64,000 nt of DNA from Acidobacteriaceae bacterium (GCA_030041305.1 JASHOC010000165.1:1-64000); one strand, 5' to 3'. Positions 52,909 through 63,478 are shown, counted from the stretch's first letter. Notes: generated by a model not told the origin, from the sequence alone. Made by a program: numbers and translations.

Positions 52909-54456
52909 TTATGGCAACTGGGTGACGTCCCAGCCGCCACCCAGGGAGCGGACCAGGCCGACGCTGGCGGCGAACTGGCGGGTTTGGAGGTTGATGGCGG
53001 TGAATTGATCCTGGAGCAGGGTTTGTTCGGCGGTGAGGACTTCGAGGTAGCTCGTGACTCCGCCGCGGTAGCGCTGGTTGGAAAGATTGAAGGAGCGTTG
53101 CGCGGAGGCGACGGCGGTCTGTTCTACGTTCGCTTCCTGTTCGAGAATGCGCAGAGACGAGAGCTGGTCTTCGACATCTTCGAAGGCCGAGAAGACGGTG
53201 TTGCGATAACCGGCGACCTGGGCTTCGTAGGTGTGGCGGGCCTGATCGGTGAGGGCGTGGCGCTGACCGGCGTCGAAGAGAAGCTCTGTGGCCTGGGCGC
53301 CCAGACTCCAAAGCGAGCTTGGGCCTTGAATCCACGTTCCTGGACTGGTGCTTTGAAAGCCGCCGGTTGCACCCAGGGAGATGCTGGGATAAAAAGCGCT
53401 GACGGCGATGCCGATTTGCGCGTTGGCGGCGTCGGTAAGGCGCTCCTGAATCGCGATATCAGGCCGGCGTTCGAGCAGTTGCGATGGGACTCCGGTGGGG
53501 ATTTTGGGCAGAGGCAGGTTCAGGGGCGAAAAGGGAATGCTGAAGCTGGGCAAGCTGTAATTGGCGATGGTCCCGATGGCGTGCTCGAACTGGGCGCGGG
53601 CCACGCCGGCGTCGACCAATTGGGCGCGGACGGTTTCGAGCTCGGTTTCGGCCTGGGCCACGTCGACCGCCGTGGCCACGCCGCCGGCCAGCCGCTGCTG
53701 AGTCAATTGAAGCTGGTGTTCGAGGTCGGCGACCGTGTCGCGCAGGAACTGGATTTGCGAATCGAGGCCACGCAGCTCGAAGTAGTCGCTGGCCATTTCG
53801 GCTTGCAGGCCCAGGTCCACGTTGGCCGCTTGGGCGGCAGTGGCCTGAGCGTTGGCGCGGGCCTGCTCAACGGTGCGCCGGATGCGGCCGAAGAAGTCCG
53901 GTTCCCAGCTGGCCTGACCCTGGAGAACCAGGTCGCTGTAGATGGTGGGATCTGCCTTGTTGAAGAGCGGCTCGTTTGCCGAGTACTTCAACTCCGTTGG
54001 AGAAACCTGAGCGGAGACGGTGGGATAGAAATTGGCGCGCGCCGCGGCCACCTGGTCGCGTGCGGCGTAATAGGTTTCCAGCGCCTGGCGCAATTGCACG
54101 TTGGTGGTGGCGATGCGGTCCTCAAGCCGGTTCAGCGCCGGATCGCCGTAGATCTCCCACCAGTTGCCTTTTAACATGCCGTCAGAGGGGTTGGCCGGCG
54201 TCCAAGTCCCGCCGGGCGGATTGGGTGGAGGGACGACCGATGAGGCTCCCATCTCCTTATAGGCTGGCGGAGCATTGAAGCTCGGGCGCTGGTAATTGGG
54301 CCCGACGGGTTTGCATCCGGTGAGTAAGGCGAGTGCGATCAAACCGAGCAGGCAAACGCCCGTTGGCCACGGCCACGGATAACGCTGGCGGTGAGCTTTG
54401 GCGGTGCGGAATGACGGGATGGGTTGGCGATGTTCCCTGGCGCCCGAAAGCCGCAT
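52909..54456 (-). CDS. RND efflux outer-membrane factor (NodT/OprM-like lipoprotein)
   Basis: 515 aa. A lipobox after the hydrophobic start (LIALALLTGC) implies an outer-membrane lipoprotein, followed by the TolC-fold repeats (LETYYAARDQVAAARANFYPTVSAQ, LLERRPDIAIQERLTDAANAQIG, and a second matching half). It forms the exit duct of the RND pump encoded upstream. The ATG at 54456 has GGAGG eight bases upstream and follows the MFP stop by one base. Confidence 0.93.
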   Translation of the reverse strand: MRLSGAREHRQPIPSFRTAKAHRQRYPWPWPTGVCLLGLIALALLTGCKPVGPNYQRPSFNAPPAYKEMGASSVVPPPNPPGGTWTPANPSDGMLKGNWWEIYGDPALNRLEDRIATTNVQLRQALETYYAARDQVAAARANFYPTVSAQVSPTELKYSANEPLFNKADPTIYSDLVLQGQASWEPDFFGRIRRTVEQARANAQATAAQAANVDLGLQAEMASDYFELRGLDSQIQFLRDTVADLEHQLQLTQQRLAGGVATAVDVAQAETELETVRAQLVDAGVARAQFEHAIGTIANYSLPSFSIPFSPLNLPLPKIPTGVPSQLLERRPDIAIQERLTDAANAQIGIAVSAFYPSISLGATGGFQSTSPGTWIQGPSSLWSLGAQATELLFDAGQRHALTDQARHTYEAQVAGYRNTVFSAFEDVEDQLSSLRILEQEANVEQTAVASAQRSFNLSNQRYRGGVTSYLEVLTAEQTLLQDQFTAINLQTRQFAASVGLVRSLGGGWDVTQLP

Positions 54457-54457
54457 C

Positions 54458-55675
54458 TTACAGGCCTCCGTCGGTCGAAGCGGCCGGGCCGGGATGGACG
54501 ACGGTGACGCGTTCGCCGTCGATGAGCGAATCCGGAGGATCCTGAATGACCTGGTCGCCGGGGTTGAGGCCGCTGACAATCTGCACCGTAGCGCCGTCAT
54601 CTTCGCCGATGATCACCGGAACCAGGTGAGCCGTGTTGCCGTTGACGACGATGCCCACGCGCAGGCCTTCCTTGCGGAAGATCAACGCGGCGACCGGCAC
54701 TACAAAAGTGGGGCTGCTGGGCGGGGTCTTGAAATGCACCTGAGCCAGCGAACCGGGCATCAATTCTCCGGAACGGTTGTCCACGTCGATTTCGACCAGC
54801 AGCGTGCGGGTGGCGGGATCGATGGCGTCGGCGGTGCGCACCAGGGCGCCCGAGAAGGTCTTGCCGGGGTGCTCGGGGAAGGTCAACGGAATCTTCATTC
54901 CGCGCTTGACGGATTGCGAGTAGACCTGGGGAACGTTGGTGTAAACGCGCAGCGTCTCGAGGGCCTGCATGTGGAATAGCTCCGTCCCGGCGCCCTGGTT
55001 AATGAGTTGGCCGGTATCCACGTTACGCGCGGTCACCACGCCATCGAAAGGCGCATAGACCTGCTCGAAAGACTGCAGCTCCTTGAGTCGCTGCACGTTG
55101 GCCTGCGCGGAACGAACCGCTGCCGCAGTGGCCGCGGCCTGATTGACGAAAGTGTCGGTATCCTGCTGGCTTACCGCGTCCGACTTCACCAGGTCGGTGT
55201 AGCGCTTGGCCTGGATCTGCGCGATATTGGCATTGGCTTGCGACGTCGCCAGGTCTTGCTGCGCCTGGCGAAGCTGCTGGTCCAGCTCAGGGGTGGCGAT
55301 CACGGCCAGCAAGGCGCCTTTCTTCACCTTCGCGCCGATGTCGAAATACCAGTGGAGCAGGTAGCCGTTGGTGCGCGCATAGATGGGCGAATCAGTGTAC
55401 GCGGTGACGTTGCCGGGAAGCACGAAATTATCAGTGGGAGCGCCCTGTATGGCGGAGGCTACGCTGACAGTGGGCGCGGCCATCGCCTCGGTGCGGTCGG
55501 CCAGCACGGTGTCGGCATGCGTGCGGTGCACGATGCCGATCCCGGCCAGCAAGCCCAGAATAGCCAGCACCACGGCAACACCAGCGATGGTCCTGCGGCC
55601 CGAGATGGGCTTCGCCTCGGGCGGGGCGTGATGACTGTCGGCTGGTGGTGTCTGCGAATGGGATGCTTCGTTCAT
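54458..55675 (-). CDS. RND efflux periplasmic adaptor (membrane fusion protein)
   Basis: 405 aa. One N-terminal helix (TIAGVAVVLAILGLLAGIGIV), the lipoyl/hairpin half-motif GYLLHWYFDIGAKVKKGALLAVIATPELDQQLRQAQQDLATSQAN, a coiled-coil hairpin, the second half APFDGVVTARNVDTGQLINQGAG, and the beta-barrel and membrane-proximal domains. It links the inner-membrane pump to the outer-membrane duct. Five bases from the pump gene stop, so a single operon. Confidence 0.95.
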   Translation of the reverse strand: MNEASHSQTPPADSHHAPPEAKPISGRRTIAGVAVVLAILGLLAGIGIVHRTHADTVLADRTEAMAAPTVSVASAIQGAPTDNFVLPGNVTAYTDSPIYARTNGYLLHWYFDIGAKVKKGALLAVIATPELDQQLRQAQQDLATSQANANIAQIQAKRYTDLVKSDAVSQQDTDTFVNQAAATAAAVRSAQANVQRLKELQSFEQVYAPFDGVVTARNVDTGQLINQGAGTELFHMQALETLRVYTNVPQVYSQSVKRGMKIPLTFPEHPGKTFSGALVRTADAIDPATRTLLVEIDVDNRSGELMPGSLAQVHFKTPPSSPTFVVPVAALIFRKEGLRVGIVVNGNTAHLVPVIIGEDDGATVQIVSGLNPGDQVIQDPPDSLIDGERVTVVHPGPAASTDGGL

Positions 55676-55680
55676 GAGGG

Positions 55681-58600
55681 CTACTCCCGAGTCTCGTCGA
55701 AATCATCGAACGCGGCGCCGCCCGCCGCGAGCTGCGCGGCTTTTCGGCGGCGCTGAAGATGACCGTGAATGAAGGAAAAGAAGGCAGGCACAAAAAAGAG
55801 CGTAGCCACCGTGGCCAGCGTCAGGCCGCCGATGACGGCGCGGCCCAGCGGCGCGTTCTGCTCGCCGCCGTCCCCGAGGCCCAGCGCCATGGGCACCATG
55901 CCAATAATCATGGCCAGCGCGGTCATGATGACCGGGCGAATGCGCACAAAACCCGCATTCAGCGCTGCGGTGCGCGCATCGCCCACCAGAGCCTCCATCT
56001 GCTCGCGGGCAAAGCTCACCACCAGAATGGAGTTGGCCGTGGCCACGCCCATGCACATGATGGCGCCGGTCAGCGCGGGCACGCTGAGCCGCGTACCGGT
56101 CAAGAACAGTATCCAGACGATCCCAGACAACGCCGCCGGCAGCGCGGAGATGATCAGGAAGGGGTCCAGCCACGACTGGAAATTGACCACGATGAGCAGG
56201 TAGACGAGCAGAATCGAAAACGCCAGCCCCGCCAGCAAGCCAAAGTACGACTTGGACATTGTCTCGCTCTGCCCGCGCAGAATGATGTGCGAACCACGAG
56301 GAAGATATTTCTGGTTTTCGGCCACAATCCGTTCCACGGCGCGCGTCACGCTGCCCAGATCGGCGCCGTCCACATTGGCAAAAATGTCGATGACCGGCTC
56401 GATGTCGTAGTGGCTGATTTCGGCTTCCTCAGCGCCGGGATCCACCTGGGCAAGATTGCCGAGGACTTCGACCGGCCGGGGTGCGCCCGGACCCATGGAA
56501 GCAGAACCGGGGGCCATGGTCGAGGCCGCCCCGGGCGAGCCGGCCGGAACGGCGCCGGGCGCAGTGGTGCTGACCGGGTCCCCTTCCTGCAAAACCGCGC
56601 CAGCGCCGGTAATAGGCATGCTCTTCAGATCCGCCATGGTATCCAGCCGATACTGCGGCGATTGCACGGCGATGTTATAAGAAACGCCGTTGCGCGGATC
56701 GAGGAAGTAGTTCGGGTTGGTCTGGAAGCTGCCGCTCAGGGCCACCAGCAGGCTCTGCGTCACGTTCTGATCCGTCAGCCCGGTGTCCTCAGCCAGGGTG
56801 CGATCAACGTTGATCGTCAGGTTCGGATCATTGAACGGCTGCTGGATGCGCGCATCCACCGCGCCCGGCACGTGGCGCACTTCCTCGAGGATGCGCTCGG
56901 CGAGCTCGCGATTGTTATCGATGTTGAAGCCCACGATCTGCAGATCAATGGGCGCGGCCAGTCCGAAGTTCAGAATCTGGGTCACGATATCCACCGGGGT
57001 GTCGTAGAACATCACGCCGGGATAATCGCGGTTCAGAACTTCGCGCAGCCGCCGCACGTACGTGGCGGTGGGATGATGGTTGGGCGCGAGCTGCACCTGA
57101 ATATCGGCGTCCGAAGGTCCCACCGGCGCGGAGGTCGAGTAGGAGAGATTCAGCGAGGAGTTGGGCAACCCGATGTTGTCCATGATGGTCACCAGCTCTT
57201 TGGCGGGAATCTGCGAGCGGATGGTGGCTTCAATGCGATCGCAGAGCGCCGCCGTCTCCTCAATGCGCGTGCCGGTATGAGCGCGCACATGAATCTTGAA
57301 CTGTCCGGCATCGACAGAGGGGAAGAAGTCCTGGCCCAGCCACGGGGTAAGCAGCGCAATCGATCCCACCATGACGGCGAGAAAAAGGAGCAGAAAAACT
57401 CCGGCGTGATGAACGCACAAGGTCAGCAGGCGCAGGTAGCCGCGGCGCATGTTTTCAAAGCCCGTCTCGAAGGCGGTCTGAAACTGCACCAGGGGGTTGC
57501 GGCTGGCGCGCTTGCGCTGGACCTGGGCGTCGTCATGCTCGCGGAGCATGTATTTGGCCATGGTGGGCACCAGGGTCCGCGAGAGCACGTAACTGGCCAG
57601 CATGGCAAAGACCACCGCTTCAGCCATGGGCACAAACAGGTAATGGGCCACGCCGGTGAGGAAAAACATGGGCACGAAGACGATGCAGATGGCGAGCGTG
57701 GAGACCAGAGCCGGCGTGGCGATCTGCGCCGAACCGTCAAGAATGGACTGCTCCAGCTCCTTGCCTTGTTCGAGATTGCGGTTAATATTCTCGATGGCGA
57801 CGGTGGCGTCGTCGACAAGAATGCCGACAGCGAGCGCCATGCCGCCCAGCGTCATGATGTTGATGGTCTCGTGCAAAGCGTCGAGCAGGACGAGCGAGCA
57901 GAGAATCGAAAGCGGAATGGAAACCGCGATGATCAGCGTGGAGCGCCAGCTCCCGAGGAAGATCAGAATCATCACCGCGGTGAGGCAGGCGGCGATGATG
58001 GCCTCACGGACCACGCCGCTTACCGCGGCGCGCACGAAGAGCGACTGGTCGGAGATAGCGGCAATGCGCAGCCTGGAGGGCAACTCGCCCCGAACGAAGG
58101 CCAGGCGGTCGCGTACGCCCTTAATGATGTCGAGCGTCGAGGTCGAGCCGGTCTTCAGAATGTTCATCAGCACAGCGCGGCGCCCGTCCACGCGGACGAT
58201 ATTGGTCTGCGGAGGAAACCCATCGCGCACGTGCGCCACATCGTGGATATAGACGACGGCTCCATTCGCCGCCTTGATGGGCATATTGTTCAGTTCCGAG
58301 ATCAGGCTGGGCGCGGAGTTGGTCTCGACCTGATACTCGAAGCGGTTGATCTTGATGGTGCCCGAAGGCGCGATGATGTTTTGCGCGCTGACGGCGTTGA
58401 CCACGTCCGACGGCGATAGTCCCCTGGCCTGCAGCGCGGGCATGTTCAGGTCAACCTGGATCTGGCGCACCTTGCCCCCATAGGGAAAGGGAATCTGCGC
58501 CCCCTCGATGGTGGCCAGTTGCACGCGGATGTCGTTCATGGCCAGGTCGTTCAACTGCTGCTCGTTCAATCCCTGGCCGGAAAGGCCGAGCTGGAGCACG

Positions 58601-59016
58601 GGAACGCTGGCGGCGTCGTACTGAATGACGAAAGGAGGAAATGTGCCCGGGGGCAACTGCCGCGTGATCGCCCCGCTGACTGCGGTCACCTGGGCGATGG
58701 CCTCGCCGATGTTCACGTGGGGCTGAAAAAAGATCTTGATGATGCCTACCCCGACCAGAGACTGCGATTCAATGTGCTCGATGTCGTTGACCGCCGTGGT
58801 GAGGACGCGCTCGCTGTTATACACGATGCGGTTGGCCATCTGATACGGAGAAAGCCCCTGGAACTGCCAGACCACCGTCACGACTGGGATATCGATATTG
58901 GGAAAGATATCCGTCGGCATCGTCTCGATGCTGAGCACGCCAAGGATCAGGATCAAAAACGCAAAGACGACAAAGGTGTAGGGCCGCCTGAGCGCAAGCC
59001 GGACAAACCACATCAT
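55681..59016 (-). CDS. RND efflux inner-membrane transporter (HAE1/CusA-like)
   Basis: 1111 aa with twelve membrane helices and two large periplasmic loops. It begins RLALRRPYTFVVFAFLILILGVLSIETMPTDIFPNIDIPVVTVVWQF. TM4 carries GILVDDATVAIENINRNLEQG, the proton-relay motif with paired Asp. An unusual Pro/Ala/Gly/Ser-rich stretch (VSTTAPGAVPAGSPGAAST and onward) of ~40 residues is inserted in the second periplasmic loop. Substrates are unknown; the family includes drug and metal exporters. First gene of the operon and transcribed leftward, ending 5 bases before the adaptor. Confidence 0.95.
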   Translation of the reverse strand: MMWFVRLALRRPYTFVVFAFLILILGVLSIETMPTDIFPNIDIPVVTVVWQFQGLSPYQMANRIVYNSERVLTTAVNDIEHIESQSLVGVGIIKIFFQPHVNIGEAIAQVTAVSGAITRQLPPGTFPPFVIQYDAASVPVLQLGLSGQGLNEQQLNDLAMNDIRVQLATIEGAQIPFPYGGKVRQIQVDLNMPALQARGLSPSDVVNAVSAQNIIAPSGTIKINRFEYQVETNSAPSLISELNNMPIKAANGAVVYIHDVAHVRDGFPPQTNIVRVDGRRAVLMNILKTGSTSTLDIIKGVRDRLAFVRGELPSRLRIAAISDQSLFVRAAVSGVVREAIIAACLTAVMILIFLGSWRSTLIIAVSIPLSILCSLVLLDALHETINIMTLGGMALAVGILVDDATVAIENINRNLEQGKELEQSILDGSAQIATPALVSTLAICIVFVPMFFLTGVAHYLFVPMAEAVVFAMLASYVLSRTLVPTMAKYMLREHDDAQVQRKRASRNPLVQFQTAFETGFENMRRGYLRLLTLCVHHAGVFLLLFLAVMVGSIALLTPWLGQDFFPSVDAGQFKIHVRAHTGTRIEETAALCDRIEATIRSQIPAKELVTIMDNIGLPNSSLNLSYSTSAPVGPSDADIQVQLAPNHHPTATYVRRLREVLNRDYPGVMFYDTPVDIVTQILNFGLAAPIDLQIVGFNIDNNRELAERILEEVRHVPGAVDARIQQPFNDPNLTINVDRTLAEDTGLTDQNVTQSLLVALSGSFQTNPNYFLDPRNGVSYNIAVQSPQYRLDTMADLKSMPITGAGAVLQEGDPVSTTAPGAVPAGSPGAASTMAPGSASMGPGAPRPVEVLGNLAQVDPGAEEAEISHYDIEPVIDIFANVDGADLGSVTRAVERIVAENQKYLPRGSHIILRGQSETMSKSYFGLLAGLAFSILLVYLLIVVNFQSWLDPFLIISALPAALSGIVWILFLTGTRLSVPALTGAIMCMGVATANSILVVSFAREQMEALVGDARTAALNAGFVRIRPVIMTALAMIIGMVPMALGLGDGGEQNAPLGRAVIGGLTLATVATLFFVPAFFSFIHGHLQRRRKAAQLAAGGAAFDDFDETRE

Positions 59017-59427
59017 AAATTTGGCACTCGCTCCCGCCGGCGTCCTGGCGTCGTTTTACCTTGACCGGAGCGCCCCACCTCCCGGAAGGGCGTTGGCGGC
59101 AGCTCTGGTCCGGCTCGCGCCGGCTTTTCGGATTCCCGGACCCGTAGCGCGCCTGCCGCTTCCCGGTCCAAATATCCACTTGAAAGAACTATGTTAATCG
59201 AAAGATAAAGACAAAGGGAAAGAACGAAAACTGCCCCTACGTACTTGGGACGCTTGGGAGGGTGGAAAGGATACAATTTTCGGGCGGCGCGGCCATTTGC
59301 GCTCTATTGTGTCCGGCATCGAGACCCACCGCGGTCCGAGGGCCACCCTCCGATTTGACCGCGTGAGCAGGATATTGCTTCCGGGCCATGGTCAGCAAGC
59401 ATCGGGGAAATGACCTGAACGGGAGGG
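59017..59427. other. Intergenic region upstream of the RND operon
   Basis: About 410 bases. It includes an AT-rich stretch (59185-59240) that probably holds the RND operon promoter. No operator or element was identified. Confidence 0.4.
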
Positions 59428-59937
59428 TCATTCACCATCGAGCAGGCGCTCGATAACGGGGGCGAGGGTTTCGGGTCTCCTCGACGGGTTGTAGCGCGCG
59501 ACGACTTCTCCCTCGCGGCCGACGAGAAATTTGGTGAAATTCCAGTGGATTCGCCCGGCGGTGAAGAAGCCGAGGGCGCCCGGCCTTTTTTCCTTCAGAA
59601 AGCGGTAAAGGGGATGTGCGTGGGGCCCGTTGACCTCGATTTTGGTGAAGAGGGGAAAGCTGACGGAGTAGTTTCTTTCGCAGAACGCGGTAATTTCATC
59701 AGGAGGTCCCGGTTCCTGCCCGGCGAACTGATTGCAGGGAAAGCCAAGCACCGCGAAGCCGCGCTGGCGATAGGCGCGATAGAGGGTCTGAAGCCCCGCA
59801 TACTGCGGCGTGAAACCGCATTGGCTGGCGGTGTTGACGATGAGCAGCACCTGGCTGCGGAAATCTTCCAGGCTCACCTCGCGCCCGTCGAGCAGCTGCG
59901 CCGAGAAGGAATAGACGGTCTGTGCGGACTCCTCCAT
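59428..59937 (-). CDS. Glutathione/thioredoxin peroxidase
   Basis: 169 aa, Cys-type GPx. The active-site Cys40 is in NTASQCGFTPQY, the resolving-type Cys68 and Gln74 in LGFPCNQFAGQEPG, and the Trp-Asn pair in IHWNFTKFLVG near residue 131, so the catalytic tetrad is intact. Bacterial enzymes of this type usually use thioredoxin and reduce hydroperoxides. Cytoplasmic, monocistronic by spacing. Confidence 0.96.
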   Translation of the reverse strand: MEESAQTVYSFSAQLLDGREVSLEDFRSQVLLIVNTASQCGFTPQYAGLQTLYRAYRQRGFAVLGFPCNQFAGQEPGPPDEITAFCERNYSVSFPLFTKIEVNGPHAHPLYRFLKEKRPGALGFFTAGRIHWNFTKFLVGREGEVVARYNPSRRPETLAPVIERLLDGE

Positions 59938-60271
59938 GGGCGAAAACCTCGCTGCGGAACGATGTCCTGCGCTCTCGGTCCGCGTCTAATGCATTTTAAG
60001 AAAAATCCCTGCATGGGATGTTCGATGGCACAGCAACTGTCGAAGGGCGGCAACCCGCTCGGCTCCGGTAGACTGTGGACTGGGTCCCGAAAATGCGGGA
60101 GCACACGGCGGCTGGCGATGCTCGCCGCGATCAGATGAAACAACCTTCCGGGAAAGCAAGTTTTGTTTCGGAGCGGAAACGAGAGGAGCGGCGCTGGCTG
60201 GTTGCAGGCGTCAGGCGGCGACGAGTTGGTGGAAGTGACAAGAGGTTCAAGCCGAACACTCAACCGCAGGT

Positions 60272-60301
60272 TTGGGCGGGGTGACCGCGGTCCAATATAA
60301 T
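60272..60301 (+). promoter_or_regulatory. Sigma-70-type promoter of bamA
   Basis: TTGGGC, 18 bases, TATAAT. The -10 is a perfect consensus and lies 44 bases before the earliest in-frame start (GTG 60346) and ~150 before the preferred one. Confidence 0.75.
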
Positions 60302-60450
60302 CAATCTTTCCTCGATGAAGGAACGATTTTTCAGCAATTGAGGGTGTGCATATTTTTCCCGTGAAGCCGAACCATGGACCGCACCAGCACATTTGTTTGC
60401 CGCAGGGCCCCGGCCCGGTGAAGATCAGGCGCATCCTCTTCCGCGAAGCG

Positions 60451-63357
60451 ATGTGGCGCGCGGGTTCAGCGCGCATCCTCTCGGGCATCCTGGTGATGAT
60501 GACCTTGGGGCTCGCCGCCGCTTCTGGGAAGGCGCAGCAGCCGGTTCCCACGACGCAGAATCAGACACCGAATGCGATCGATGAGATTCGCGTGATCGGC
60601 AACCGGCGCATTCCCAAAGAGACGATCCTCGCCCGACTTTTCACCCACCCCGGGGACACCTACGATCCAATCTCGATCGAGCGCGACTTCAACTCGCTTT
60701 GGAATACCGGATATTTCGACAATCTGCGCATCGACCGCGAAGACACGGAGAAGGGCGTCATCCTGAACATCTACGTGGTCGAAAAACCCGATATCCGCGA
60801 AATCAATTACAAGGGCAACAACTCGATCACCCAGTCCGACATTCTCGATCGCTTCAAGAAGGAGAAAGTGGGCCTGTCGGTCGACAGCCAGTACGACGCC
60901 ACCAAGATCAAGCAGGCCGAAACGGTCATCAAAGAGATGGAGGCCGAGCACGGCCACCAGTTCTCCACGGTCCGCGAGGACGTCAAGACGATTCCGCCGG
61001 CCTCGGTTCAGATCACCTTCAATATCAAGGAAGGGCCGGTGGTGAAGGTGGGCAAAATTCGGTTCACCGGCAACCCGCACCTGGGCGCGCTCTACCTGCG
61101 ACGCTCGATGAAGAATCTGAAGCCGATCGGCATTCCCTACTCGATTGTTTTCGAGGATCTTTTCCCGCAGACCTATGATTCCTCGAAGCTCGAAGAGGAC
61201 ACGGAGCGGGTGCGGCAGGCGTACCGGGATAAGGGCTACGCCAACGCGGCGGTGGAGGAGCCGCGCACCACGATTCGCGACGAGGGCGGGCTGAACTGGT
61301 TCACTTTCCGGCCGCGCACGGGCAAGCGCATCGACATCACTTTGCCGATCGAGGAGGGCGATCGCTACCGGCTGGGGACGATTACTTTCACAGGGAACAA
61401 GGCGGTGACCAACGTCAAGGCGTTGCGGGCGACGTTTCCCCTCAAGGACGGCGAATGGTTTAACGCCACGGACATCGGCAAGGGCCTAGACAACCTGAAG
61501 AAGGCGTACGGGCAGCTCGGCTACATCAACTTCGGCGCCATTCCGCGGGTGAGTTACGACGACCAGAAGCATACGGTTTCGATCGACGTCGACATCGACG
61601 AGGGCAAGGTGTTCTACGTGTCGCGCATCGAGTTCCAGGGCAACACGATCACGCGTGACCGCGTCATCCGCCGCGAGCTGCTGCTGGACGAAGGATCGGT
61701 GTACAACTCCCAACTATGGGAGTACAGCATCCTGCGCCTGAATCAGCTCGAATATTTCGAACCGCTGAAGGTGGATACGGATTCGGAAGCCCACCAGGAC
61801 CCGGACAATGGCACGGTCGAACTGCTGCTGAAGGTGAAAGAAAAGGGCAAGAACTCGATCGGCTTGAACGGCGGGGTCAGCGGCCTGCAGGGCGCATTCC
61901 TCGGCCTCAACTACCAGACCAACAATTTCTTCGGTCTGGGCGAAACGCTGAGTCTGCAGGCCAACCTGGGCTCGATCCAACGGCAGTTCCTGTTCGGGTT
62001 CACGCAGCCCTACATCCGAAACCGGCCGATCAACGTGGGCTTCACGGTCTTCAACAACAAGCAGGATTACAACGCCAGCAAGACCATCCAGGCCAGCACC
62101 GGCGCATCGGTCAACCTGTCCACCGCGGAAAAATCGCTGACGCAGAACTACAACCAGGCGTCGGACGGAGTCACCTTCTCGATCAGCTACCCTTTGCGGC
62201 GGCACGCATTTCAGCGCGTGGGATTCACGTACTCGCTCACCCGATCGACGATTACCGCCTTCAGCGCGGCGTCGCAATCTTTCTTCGACACCATCGCCTT
62301 CCGCTCGGGCATCCAAGGATCGAATCCGCTCGCCGGCATCGTCAACAGCCTGGTTTCGCTCAGCTACATGTACAACACGGTGAGCAATCCGCTGCGGCCG
62401 CGGACGGGGAAGGAAATCACGGCGCTCATCCAAACCTCCGGCCTGTGGGGCAGCGTGCGGTACATCGCGCCCCTGGTGGCCTACGAGCGATTCATGCCAG
62501 TGCACATCCTGAGGCTTACGCCGGAGGGTAGGAACGTGCTGGCTTACCGCGTGCAATTGAGTTATGTGCGCGGGTACGGCGGAGACGTCGCGCCGCCGAA
62601 CAATCGCTTTTACACCGGCGGCGAGCAAGACCTGCGCGGGTTCGACGTGCGCGGCGCGACTCCCTACGGCTACGTGCCGACCCGGGTGAATTTCCAACTC
62701 ACCAATCCCGACGGAAGCTGTGTGCCGCGCGACGCCAACAATCCCGAAGACAACCAGTGCATCCAAGTGCCCCTGCCGGTGTACGGCGTGGCGTCGATTG
62801 GCGGCGACGCCAACCTGACCAGCAACCTGGAGTACCGGATCCCCGTTGTCGGGCCTTTCACCTGGTCGTTCTTCGACGACTTCGGCATCGACTCGGCCGT
62901 GAGCCACAGTCAATTGAAGCAGAGTCCGGAAGGCTTCGCTTCGCTCACCGCGCCGCTGTACGGATGTCCGGTTTTCAATAACGGCTCCTGCCAGGACGGC
63001 ATTCCGGGCGACGAGGTCGGCTTTCTAAAAGACATCAAACCCGTGGCCGGGACCAACTTCGTTCCCCGCATGTCGGCGGGCACCGAGCTGGGCGTGATCA
63101 TGCCGGTGATTAACGCGCCTCTGCGGTTCTATTTCGCCTACAACCCGTTGCGCCTCTACGAGCGGCCCTACTGCGACGAACCGGGGTCCGGGTACCACCA
63201 GTTGAGCTGCTCCGCCTCTTTGATCACCCGCTCGATGTTCCCGCCAGGCGGCGCGGGCGATTACACCTACCAGGAGGCCATCGAATCCTACGGATCGCAG
63301 TATGTCTTCCGGGAGCCGAGGAAAACCTTCCGGCTGGATATTTCGACGACGTTCTGA
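60451..63357 (+). CDS. bamA: BamA outer-membrane assembly protein
   Basis: About 968 aa (1003 in the track). Signal peptide ARILSGILVMMTLGLAAASG, then five POTRA-like repeats, for example IDEIRVIGNRRIPKETILARLF, IREINYKGNNSITQSDILDRF, and VFYVSRIEFQGNTITRDRVIRRELLLDEGSVYN as the last. The barrel follows, with the L6-type motif GGEQDLRGFDVRG and a terminal FRLDISTTF ending in Phe. It inserts beta-barrel proteins into the outer membrane. The start is unclear: GTG 60346, GTG 60418 and ATG 60451 are in frame; the last gives the best signal peptide. Confidence 0.95.
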   Translation: MWRAGSARILSGILVMMTLGLAAASGKAQQPVPTTQNQTPNAIDEIRVIGNRRIPKETILARLFTHPGDTYDPISIERDFNSLWNTGYFDNLRIDREDTEKGVILNIYVVEKPDIREINYKGNNSITQSDILDRFKKEKVGLSVDSQYDATKIKQAETVIKEMEAEHGHQFSTVREDVKTIPPASVQITFNIKEGPVVKVGKIRFTGNPHLGALYLRRSMKNLKPIGIPYSIVFEDLFPQTYDSSKLEEDTERVRQAYRDKGYANAAVEEPRTTIRDEGGLNWFTFRPRTGKRIDITLPIEEGDRYRLGTITFTGNKAVTNVKALRATFPLKDGEWFNATDIGKGLDNLKKAYGQLGYINFGAIPRVSYDDQKHTVSIDVDIDEGKVFYVSRIEFQGNTITRDRVIRRELLLDEGSVYNSQLWEYSILRLNQLEYFEPLKVDTDSEAHQDPDNGTVELLLKVKEKGKNSIGLNGGVSGLQGAFLGLNYQTNNFFGLGETLSLQANLGSIQRQFLFGFTQPYIRNRPINVGFTVFNNKQDYNASKTIQASTGASVNLSTAEKSLTQNYNQASDGVTFSISYPLRRHAFQRVGFTYSLTRSTITAFSAASQSFFDTIAFRSGIQGSNPLAGIVNSLVSLSYMYNTVSNPLRPRTGKEITALIQTSGLWGSVRYIAPLVAYERFMPVHILRLTPEGRNVLAYRVQLSYVRGYGGDVAPPNNRFYTGGEQDLRGFDVRGATPYGYVPTRVNFQLTNPDGSCVPRDANNPEDNQCIQVPLPVYGVASIGGDANLTSNLEYRIPVVGPFTWSFFDDFGIDSAVSHSQLKQSPEGFASLTAPLYGCPVFNNGSCQDGIPGDEVGFLKDIKPVAGTNFVPRMSAGTELGVIMPVINAPLRFYFAYNPLRLYERPYCDEPGSGYHQLSCSASLITRSMFPPGGAGDYTYQEAIESYGSQYVFREPRKTFRLDISTTF

Positions 63358-63478
63358 GCCGGGATGTCGACTTGTTGCGGGCCGGCTGAGTCCGCCTGAG
63401 GGCGCGATGCGTCCCCGTGCAGGATGTCAGGCTGGCGCCTGGTCTGCGCGCTTCCGGCTCCAAAGTAGCTAAAATAGC

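Noticed and set aside
55759-58419. 886-aa plus-strand ORF opposite the RND pump
   Set aside because: It is antisense to a clear twelve-helix transporter, is rich in His/Arg/Gly with no domain, and comes from high-GC codon bias.
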